Shown: piece after piece, positions 1-4,700 of the stretch
How the letters are laid out: every line of letters starts with the position of its first letter
Numbering within the stretch: position 1 is the first letter of the stretch
Source of the DNA: Mariprofundaceae bacterium
GTDB taxonomy: Bacteria; Pseudomonadota; Zetaproteobacteria; Mariprofundales; Mariprofundaceae
Length of the DNA stretch: 5,249 nucleotides
Direction: 5' to 3'
NCBI GenBank assembly: GCA_013139875.1
Contig: WSZY01000181.1
Coordinates: forward strand, 1-5,249
Made by a program: the position numbers and the translations under genes
Notes under the pieces: generated by a model
Told to the model about the DNA's origin: nothing
The model's database searches: none
Seen by the model: only the letters and a program-made list of their open reading frames with translations

Positions 1-372
1 ATACAGCAACCTTTGCGCAGTACTGAGTTCAGCATATCCCCTGATAAAAATGCCGCTGTGGCAAAAAATGATAGCACGATAAGCCTGCTTGAAGGGTTTC
101 ATCACCTGACCTATGCATTGAATAATATTTCCAAAGGCCAGGAAAGCGTGTTTAAGCTTGATTACATCAAGAAAGATCCGAAGCCCTCCGTTGATATCAA
201 ATACACCTCCATGACAGGTCCGGAAGTTTCCAGGTCATCACCTTATGAAACCCAGAGGAACATAAAAACCCTTATCTATATACTGTTCGGCACAGGGGTC
301 ATTGCTATGATGGCGCTGTTGGCCTGGTTTATCCGCTCCCGGAAAAAGAAGCAGCATGGAAGCAGACCATGA
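1..372 (+). CDS. C-terminal part of a single-pass membrane protein (5' end outside window)
   Basis: The frame is open from the first base (it reads I-Q-Q-P-L-R), so the true start lies upstream; the TTG at 13 is only an internal possibility. The visible part is a soluble, probably beta-rich segment of about 80 residues. One hydrophobic helix follows (roughly bases 262-330), then a short strongly basic tail containing RSRKKK. By the positive-inside rule the soluble domain should be periplasmic and the tail cytoplasmic. Its stop overlaps the start of the CcmH-like gene in an ATGA, so the two are probably translationally coupled and the protein may serve cytochrome c assembly. I do not recognise the family. 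The idea of a periplasmic partner protein rests on position only. Confidence 0.75.
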   Translation: MQQPLRSTEFSISPDKNAAVAKNDSTISLLEGFHHLTYALNNISKGQESVFKLDYIKKDPKPSVDIKYTSMTGPEVSRSSPYETQRNIKTLIYILFGTGVIAMMALLAWFIRSRKKKQHGSRP

Positions 373-812
373 AAAGCTGTTCAAGCCGAATTACACTTCT
401 GCCTGCCTGCATGGCGCTGACAATGGCTATTGCCATGGCCCCATCCGGCGCCTCGGCGCTGACTGTGAACGAGGTGGTGGTGGATCTTGCCTGCCCTTGC
501 GAATGTCCGCTCGTCCTGTCGGACTGCAACATGACCTGCGGCCTTAAGTGGAAGGATGATGTAGGCAAGCTCATCAACAAGGGGATGAGCAAGCAGGAGA
601 TCATCGACTCCTTTGTCGCCAAACATGGGGACGCCGCCCGCATCACTCCCCTTCAGAGGATTCAGGGGAAGATATTCCAGTATACAAGAAGCTTTGGCAC
701 CCTGGAGTGGGTTCTGTTATGGGTGGGGATTGCGGTATGGATATCACTGATGTTTATTGGTATCTACATAGCTGTGAAAAAAGTATCCCGAGACAAATCG
801 CAGGCAACTTGA
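369..812 (+). CDS. ccmH: CcmH/NrfF-family cytochrome c biogenesis protein
   Basis: Probable periplasmic thiol protein that handles the cysteines of apocytochrome c before heme ligation. An N-terminal signal peptide covers about residues 1-30 (ASA before a likely cut). A cysteine cluster follows with C42, C44, C46, C53 and C57. Next is the family helix region W-K-D-D-V...I-N-K-G-M-S-K-Q-E-I-I, then F-V-A-K-H-G-D and a downstream proline. One transmembrane helix lies at about 112-136, with a basic C-terminal end. The 147-residue length suits a short CcmH domain without the TPR (CcmI-like) extension. Classical CcmH has LRCXXC. Here the motif is LACPCEC, closer to the CPCGCG-type variants I recall from divergent CcmH-like proteins. 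The ATG at 369 overlaps the upstream stop by 4 bp. The family assignment is firm; the exact partner cysteines are not known. Confidence 0.85.
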   Translation: MKSCSSRITLLPACMALTMAIAMAPSGASALTVNEVVVDLACPCECPLVLSDCNMTCGLKWKDDVGKLINKGMSKQEIIDSFVAKHGDAARITPLQRIQGKIFQYTRSFGTLEWVLLWVGIAVWISLMFIGIYIAVKKVSRDKSQAT

Positions 813-865
813 AAATCATTTTCTATGAAGTTTAAAAAACCAATGAATCGGCATGGAAACTGCAC

Positions 866-1678
866 ATGAAGGCCCTGCTCATCAGCATAGTCGCATTTAC
901 ACTGCTGGCCGGCACAGCCACTCTGCTTGTACTCATATACCTGTTCGAAATATCGCCCGGGGAGATCACCAACACCCTGCGCAGCGAAGGAAAGTTTTTC
1001 CTTTATAAGCATGAGTTGGTTGAAAAGCTCTCCCCTGCCGAAAGGATGCGCCTCTATCAAAGCAACTGCACCAGAACATGTCACAGTAAGGACCTGGTCG
1101 AGAATAACCCCAGAACCGCCGCTGAATGGGATATGATTGTAACACGGATGAAGGCGCCAGACAGGGCTGATCTGAACGACCGCGAAGCAGAAGCGATTAC
1201 CCGCTATCTACAGAATCATTTTCTGAGCAATATCCCGACGGCCCTTTCAGAGAAGACCATGAAGTTCATCAAGAGGCATCTGTGGAAAAGTGATTTCGGA
1301 GAGGGCGACCTCTACCTTGATGTTATTTATATTCCCCGTGCGCACATCAACTTGTTGCCGTTTCTAGTCGCTGGCCGCGAGCCGCCGGACAAAAAAGGTG
1401 CTTTTTTTGTCATTTTCCTGAATACCCATCAGGGAACAATACCACCGTGGAATCTTGCTGACATGACCACGCTTCGCCACGGCAGCACCTATTCACAAAA
1501 AGCAACCGACTGGCAAGTCCTCTACGAGGATGGCCAACACCACCATAATCAGGGCTTACTCACTTTTCCGGCTTTCAACGAGAGCCAAGCCTCCAGCATG
1601 GAAATTGCTATTCGTCTCCCCGGAATGAGGGAAGAGATATTTCAGTGGGAACTCCCCGTTCCAGCCATGGCGAAATAA
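866..1678 (+). CDS. Membrane-anchored monoheme c-type cytochrome with CX3CH motif and a C-terminal His-rich domain
   Basis: Predicted periplasmic electron carrier held by an uncleaved N-terminal helix (about residues 4-26). The heme region reads L-Y-Q-S-N-C68-T-R-T-C72-H73. The two cysteines are three residues apart rather than two. The surroundings match small c-type cytochromes: T-A-A-E-W88, then I-V-T-R-M95 as the likely methionine ligand (M90 is an alternative), then a closing helix with E-A-I-T-R-Y-L. No other CXXCH is present. Residues 140-264 form a second, probably beta-rich domain with N-T-H188, W216, H225-H226-H227-N-Q-G-L-L-T-F-P and a final F-Q-W. I recall this pattern (F-V-x-L-x-T-H ... 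H-H-x-x-G-x-L-x-F) from periplasmic proteins of unknown function, but I cannot name the family. The ATG at 866 has GGAA 7 bases upstream. The gene sits 53 bp after the CcmH-like gene, probably in the same transcript. Confidence 0.8.
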   Translation: MKALLISIVAFTLLAGTATLLVLIYLFEISPGEITNTLRSEGKFFLYKHELVEKLSPAERMRLYQSNCTRTCHSKDLVENNPRTAAEWDMIVTRMKAPDRADLNDREAEAITRYLQNHFLSNIPTALSEKTMKFIKRHLWKSDFGEGDLYLDVIYIPRAHINLLPFLVAGREPPDKKGAFFVIFLNTHQGTIPPWNLADMTTLRHGSTYSQKATDWQVLYEDGQHHHNQGLLTFPAFNESQASSMEIAIRLPGMREEIFQWELPVPAMAK

Positions 1679-1826
1679 TGCCCCGGCTCAGCGGCCGCAC
1701 GCACCCTGAGGAAAACAGACAGGAACCGGCCTCTCTTTAATAGCGCCAACTTGTATGAAGCTGCTCTTTGATTCACCATTTCGCCGTAGCTGGTGCTTGC
1801 CATACTTTGCGCCACCGCGCTAGCTT

Positions 1827-1843
1827 GCTTTTTTGATGCCACT
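1827..1843 (+). repeat. 17-bp exact direct repeat, copy 1 (intergenic)
   Basis: GCTTTTTTGATGCCACT occurs here and again at 5017-5033 on the same written strand. The flanking bases differ on both sides. A shared 17-mer is unlikely by chance in a window this size, though the T run lowers its information content. Confidence 0.5.
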
Positions 1844-1863
1844 TGATTGCCAATGCCGGATAC

Positions 1864-1869
1864 AGGGAG
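1864..1869 (+). promoter_or_regulatory. Ribosome binding site selecting a TTG start
   Basis: AGGGAG lies 7 bases before the TTG at 1877. No comparable purine stretch precedes the in-frame ATG at 1853 or the TTG at 1847. Starting at TTG 1877 also puts the basic N-terminus (M-K-S-K-Y-Y-K) directly before the membrane helix, as expected for a signal anchor. Confidence 0.55.
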
Positions 1870-1876
1870 AAAAGAG

Positions 1877-2395
1877 TTGAAGTCCAAGTATTACAAGCTA
1901 TTGCTTGCTGTTTCCGTCCCCGGTTTAGTGGTTGCACTTGTGACAGCTGGCTTGCTGTTTTCGAGTGGAGATGCACTTCCTGAAAAGAAGTCGGCTCCCG
2001 ACTTCTCACTGCAGCTCCTTGATGGCGGAAAATTTCAGTTGGGCGACTACAATGGAAAGCCCATCATGATCAATTTCTTTGCCTCCTGGTGTCATCCATG
2101 CCGAATAGAAAGCCCAGCCCTTGTCACTGTTCGTGGTGAGTATGAGCCAAAGGGTATTACCTTTTTAGCTATTGCTATCGATGACACCGAAGAGGATGTG
2201 AAGAAATTCATTGAGGAGCTGGATTTTATCTTTCCTGTAGGCCTTGATAAAACAGGAGAGATCAAAGACGCTTTTGGCGTGTACGGCCTACCCACCACCT
2301 ATTTTATAAACAGGGATGGTACTATCAATTACACCCATCCGGGAAGTGCTACAAAGGATCTACTGCGACATGAACTCGACAAGCTACTGCTTTAA
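1877..2395 (+). CDS. TlpA/ResA-type membrane-anchored thiol-disulfide oxidoreductase
   Basis: Periplasmic thioredoxin-fold reductase, probably reducing disulfides in apocytochrome c or CcmH-like proteins with electrons from CcdA. From the TTG start it has 172 residues. A basic N-terminus leads into a membrane helix at about 8-28. The TlpA/AhpC-TSA-like domain follows: A-P-D-F-S-L, D-G-G-K, then the active site F-F-A-S-W71-C72-H-P-C75, and the cis-proline loop Y-G-L-P139-T-T-Y-F-I-N. The CHPC dipeptide differs from the CEPC typical of ResA. All key residues of an active enzyme are present. The start choice rests on the AGGGAG at 1864-1869; an ATG at 1853 would add 8 residues with no visible ribosome site. 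The 3' end overlaps the next gene by 26 bp, so expression is probably coupled. The family is certain; the substrate is inferred from context. Confidence 0.88.
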   Translation: MKSKYYKLLLAVSVPGLVVALVTAGLLFSSGDALPEKKSAPDFSLQLLDGGKFQLGDYNGKPIMINFFASWCHPCRIESPALVTVRGEYEPKGITFLAIAIDDTEEDVKKFIEELDFIFPVGLDKTGEIKDAFGVYGLPTTYFINRDGTINYTHPGSATKDLLRHELDKLLL

Positions 2396-2882
2396 TAACC
2401 TTGCCGCCGCCCTTCTTCTTGCGGCATGCCTCTCCGGGTGCAATGGAGATGGACGGGCACTGCTACAGGTCGGCGAAAAGGCCCCGCCTTTCACCCTGGA
2501 GCTGCTGGACGGTGGAGAGGCCAACCTGGAACAGTATGCCGGAAAGGGGCTGGTCATCACCTTTATGGCCTCGTGGTGCCCCTGCTCCAAAGACTCCATG
2601 CCCCTGATGAAAAAAGCCTATCAAACGCATAAGGATAATATAACGTTTCTGGTGGTTGGCATTCAGGATGATGAATCAAAGTTTGAAAAATACATCAGGA
2701 AGTGGGAGGTGCCGTTTTCAGCAGGCTTCGATGATGGCGCCCGGATATCCAGAGATTATGGCGTAGGCTCCCCGCCAACGACCTACGTTATCAACAAATC
2801 AGGCATTGTGAAACGCGCTTTTTACGGGAACATCAAAGACAAAGAAGATGATTTTCCCGAGTGGCTTAAAGAGATACTGTAA
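2370..2882 (+). CDS. Thioredoxin-like (TlpA/redoxin family) lipoprotein with CPCS active site
   Basis: Predicted lipoprotein of 170 residues with a thioredoxin fold. The N-terminus has a short hydrophobic core (about 11-19) and two possible lipobox cysteines: C24 in L-S-G-C, which fits best, or C20 in L-A-A-C. The mature domain parallels the preceding protein: A-P-P-F-T-L-E-L-L-D-G-G, then F-M-A-S-W69-C70-P-C72-S73, and the cis-proline segment S-P135-P136-T-T-Y-V-I-N. Aligned to the neighbour's W-C-H-P-C, the first cysteine is kept and the second is replaced by serine. A new cysteine sits one position earlier, giving CXC. A standard CXXC dithiol mechanism is therefore not possible. The ATG at 2370 is chosen because it starts the lipoprotein signal exactly, with AAGGA 11 bases upstream; longer in-frame starts lie inside the TlpA-like gene. 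It ends in a TAATG shared with the ccdA-like gene. Confidence 0.85.
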   Translation: MNSTSYCFNNLAAALLLAACLSGCNGDGRALLQVGEKAPPFTLELLDGGEANLEQYAGKGLVITFMASWCPCSKDSMPLMKKAYQTHKDNITFLVVGIQDDESKFEKYIRKWEVPFSAGFDDGARISRDYGVGSPPTTYVINKSGIVKRAFYGNIKDKEDDFPEWLKEIL

Positions 2883-3580
2883 TGGAAATCAGCACCGCCC
2901 TTTGGGGAGGATTCTCCTCCTTTTTCTCGATCTGGCAGGTTTGTCTTCTGCAGATCAGCCCCTTCTACATGGCCTTTATCGCTGGCCTGTTTCTGGCAAC
3001 AGCCGGCCAGAAGGACGATCCGCGAATCGGCCGATGGGTCTTGCTCCCATTTCTTGCCTATACGGCGGGTTTCACTGTTTTCTATTCTCTGCTTGTCGCC
3101 TCCGGACTGGGTATCAGCAGACTTCTTCTATATAACGTCAGCGACCTGAGATTGATTTCAGGTATCGTCATTCTGCTTGCCGGCCTCTATATCCTGATGG
3201 TTGATCGCATAAGCTTTCTGAGCAGAAATCACACCCCCCTTTTGTTGAGCGCGTTATCCCTGTCTATCGGCATCAGCTTCGCACTCATCTACTCGCCCTG
3301 CATTACGCCAACCTTGTCGGAGATCATGGGGATAGCATCTCAGCCGCAAACGGCGGTTGAAGGATGGCGTTTGGCCTTGATGTATGGAGTCGGCATATGC
3401 GCCGCATTTGGCGTGACGGGTATAACACTCGTCCTGTTGTTAAGAAGAAGCGGGGTTGTCATGCAAAATGACCGCCTGATAAAAAACATCTTCGGCATCA
3501 TCGTGCTGATCCCCGCACTGCTTGCCATAACCGGCCTGATGCGCCACTTCAAGGCATTTGTTCTCGGCTTTCTAGTCTAA
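2882..3580 (+). CDS. ccdA: CcdA/DsbD-type transmembrane thiol electron transporter
   Basis: Inner-membrane protein of 232 residues that should move reducing equivalents from cytoplasmic thioredoxin to periplasmic thioredoxin-like proteins. About six hydrophobic helices are visible (near 11-40, 54-76, 90-108, 120-145, 161-183 and 196-228), the CcdA size and topology. The two expected membrane cysteines are present. C21 is in helix 1 (W-Q-V-C-L-L-Q-I-S-P-F-Y-M-A-F-I-A-G). C140 is in helix 4 (Y-S-P-C-I-T-P-T-L). The first site departs from the common S-P-C-V-L-P-L-I-P: proline before the cysteine is valine and the +3 proline is glutamine, while the +6 proline is kept (P27). The start overlaps the upstream stop by one base (TAATG), so the gene is coupled to the two thioredoxin-like genes that are its likely partners. 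The family is confident; the direction of electron flow is inferred from it. Confidence 0.85.
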   Translation: MEISTALWGGFSSFFSIWQVCLLQISPFYMAFIAGLFLATAGQKDDPRIGRWVLLPFLAYTAGFTVFYSLLVASGLGISRLLLYNVSDLRLISGIVILLAGLYILMVDRISFLSRNHTPLLLSALSLSIGISFALIYSPCITPTLSEIMGIASQPQTAVEGWRLALMYGVGICAAFGVTGITLVLLLRRSGVVMQNDRLIKNIFGIIVLIPALLAITGLMRHFKAFVLGFLV

Positions 3581-3627
3581 CCCGGGGCTTCATGGGAACT
3601 GACCTGATGCCGCACAAAGGCATGAAA

Positions 3628-3783
3628 ATGAAAGTCTTCGGCGTTGTGCTCGTCTGCCTCGGCGCTATCACCGCCCTGCTGGCCAAAACGATTGGGTTTG
3701 AGCTGAATATTTTCTATATTGTTATCAGCGCCGTTGGAGCCTGCATATTTGTGTACGGCTCTCTGCATAAGAAAGCCTGCTGA
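3628..3783 (+). CDS. Small two-helix membrane protein of unknown function
   Basis: A 51-residue protein consisting almost entirely of two hydrophobic helices (about 3-16 and 22-43) and a short tail S-L-H-K-K-A-C ending in cysteine. The M-K-V-F-G-V-V-L-V start resembles many small bacterial membrane proteins of unknown role. ATG 3628 is preferred because AAAGG (3616-3620) is 7 bases upstream and the hydrophobic segment begins right after it. In-frame ATGs at 3592, 3607 and 3622 are possible; 3592 would give 63 residues and lie 11 bases from the ccdA-like stop. It is the last gene of the plus-strand run and probably co-transcribed with ccdA. It may be an accessory subunit of the transporter, but only position suggests this. 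Confidence 0.6.
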   Translation: MKVFGVVLVCLGAITALLAKTIGFELNIFYIVISAVGACIFVYGSLHKKAC

Positions 3784-3805
3784 GTCACCTGGGTTACGTA
3801 TTAAA

Positions 3806-3833
3806 CATCCCCTACTAACGATAGAAGGGTATG
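3806..3833 (-). terminator. Possible weak hairpin between convergent genes
   Basis: CATCCCCT (3806-3813) can pair with AGGGTATG (3826-3833) with one mismatch, around a 12-base loop. Read on the minus strand it is followed by TTTAATA, so it could end the DUF420-type transcript. The T tract is poor and there is none on the plus side. It lies in the only gap between the two convergent blocks, which is where terminators are expected. Confidence 0.25.
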
Positions 3834-3859
3834 TCGAAGCGTCTATTAACCAGTAATCG

Positions 3860-4591
3860 TTATTTACTGATAGTGATAGCCGTGATTGTCTCCGCTGAAT
3901 GCGGATAGAGCACATGCAGCATCGTATACATGCCTGTGGTACTGGCGAACAGCAACAGAATGGCGAAGACGGTTGCGGTGCCAACAATGCGATGTCGCCT
4001 GCCGCCAGCCGGCAATATGCGTTCAAGCAAACGTTCCATACCCATGACTAATGCGAAAAAAACCGGCACACCTGCATAAAACAGCCAGCAGTGGCCACTC
4101 TCACAACGAAAAAGACCCACGGCTAGAAACAAGAGCAAAAATGGCAGCAGCACTCTCAGCCATGCACTTTTTTTCATCACCAATGGAGCCTCAGAGAGGC
4201 TCAGGGTGTGGTTTGATCGCGCAGATGCCCGGCGTCCCAGCCAGAGCTGGTAGGGAACGAGTACAAACACCAGCACAACAAGTGCCAGATGCACCGTCAG
4301 CAGGGGTGCAAGGATATTTTCAGCCACCCAGTCAGGACCGCCGAAGCCCAGTTTCCCTTCAGCCATCATACCACCGAGGTTCCTGAACAGATAATAGACA
4401 AAGAAGTAGCCCAGCATTAGCAGAGATGCGGAAATCATCATCAGGCGGTGAGCTGCACCATCACCTCTCTTCGCCTTCCTCCAGCCGAAAATGAACATGG
4501 CCGTTGCCAGCATGGCGATCAGATAGGTGATATCCACACCCATCGTGCCATAGGGGGAGAGAAATCCGGGCTGGGCCAAAAGCGCTTTCAT
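3860..4591 (-). CDS. DUF420-type (CtaM/YozB-like) polytopic membrane protein
   Basis: Membrane protein of 243 residues with about six helices (near 19-37, 50-69, 94-113, 146-161, 167-185 and 201-229). Features that point to DUF420 are the early P-G-F-L segment, A-H48-R-L-M-M at the start of helix 2, V-H101-L-A-L-V-V-L in helix 3, and a closing R-H200-R-I-V-G followed by T-G-M-Y-T-M-L-H-V-L-Y. Members such as Bacillus/Staphylococcus CtaM (YozB) are needed for heme-copper oxidase activity, so a role in respiratory oxidase assembly or heme handling is plausible here but not shown. It is longer than the usual DUF420 protein. The extra length lies around residues 115-170 and includes a charged loop and C163-E-S-G-H167-C168. 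AAAGG lies 8 bases before the ATG at 4591. It lies 109 bp downstream of the PCP_red gene. Confidence 0.65.
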   Translation of the reverse strand: MKALLAQPGFLSPYGTMGVDITYLIAMLATAMFIFGWRKAKRGDGAAHRLMMISASLLMLGYFFVYYLFRNLGGMMAEGKLGFGGPDWVAENILAPLLTVHLALVVLVFVLVPYQLWLGRRASARSNHTLSLSEAPLVMKKSAWLRVLLPFLLLFLAVGLFRCESGHCWLFYAGVPVFFALVMGMERLLERILPAGGRRHRIVGTATVFAILLLFASTTGMYTMLHVLYPHSAETITAITISK

Positions 4592-4611
4592 ACTATCAAC
4601 CTTTCAGCTTC

Positions 4612-4640
4612 GGCAAACACTTCGACAGACTCAATGTCAA
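4612..4640 (-). promoter_or_regulatory. Possible promoter of the DUF420-type gene
   Basis: On the minus strand a perfect -35 element TTGACA occupies 4640-4635. About 17 bases downstream the -10 position reads TTTGCC, a poor match, so this is weak. It lies just after a terminator-like hairpin and just before the gene's ribosome site (4604-4600), a sensible place for a promoter; the leader would be very short. Confidence 0.25.
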
Positions 4641-4670
4641 CAAAAGAACGGTGTGCCTGCTGCAGGACAC
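4638..4670 (-). terminator. Probable intrinsic terminator of the PCP_red gene
   Basis: GTGT-g-CCTG-ctg-CAGG-ACAC (4651-4670) forms an 8-bp stem with one bulged base and a 3-base loop. On the minus strand it is followed within two bases by the T-rich TTCTTTTGTT. It sits about 30 bp after the stop of the PCP_red gene and before the next start, the arrangement of a Rho-independent terminator. The interrupted T tract keeps confidence moderate. Confidence 0.4.
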
Positions 4671-4700
4671 TGCACAGACCGATAACAGACCCGCGCTCAG

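Larger units (their letters stand above)
1679..1876 (+). other. Non-coding gap between the cytochrome and TlpA-like genes
   Basis: This stretch of about 200 bp shows no convincing gene on either strand. Minus-strand open frames crossing it are low-complexity and resemble nothing I know. A weak fold is possible: TAGC-T-GGTG at 1787-1795 can pair with CACC-GC-GCTA at 1813-1822. A run of six T (1829-1834) follows a few bases later. This could be a poor intrinsic terminator, but the stem is interrupted and short. I find no clear sigma70-type promoter. The gap breaks the otherwise tight gene packing, so a transcript boundary here is plausible. It also holds one copy of a 17-bp repeat. Confidence 0.4.

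Noticed and set aside
811..823. 13-bp palindrome GAAAATCATTTTC between the CcmH-like and cytochrome genes
   Set aside because: It is AT-rich and cannot form a stable hairpin with so small a loop. Part of it (AATCATTTTCT) recurs at 1214-1224, as expected by chance, so I see no operator.
1664..1788. Inverted 8-mers GGCGAAAT near 1669 and ATTTCGCC near 1779
   Set aside because: The arms are short and about 110 bp apart; such pairs are expected by chance and there are no other mobile-element signs.
1642..2009. Minus-strand open frames across the 1679-1876 gap
   Set aside because: They overlap confident plus-strand genes at both ends, have no recognisable motif, and two different frames are open equally, so they look like chance frames.
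2574..2588. Possible frameshift or sequencing error explaining CPCS
   Set aside because: The frame reads cleanly through conserved positions on both sides, and the spacing from W69 to the next conserved proline equals that of the neighbouring thioredoxin, so the change is substitution, not an indel.
3851..3869. Inverted repeat CAGTAA / TTACTG at the 3' end of the DUF420-type gene
   Set aside because: The arms are only 6 AT-rich base pairs with no T tract and overlap the stop codon, so it is too weak for a terminator.
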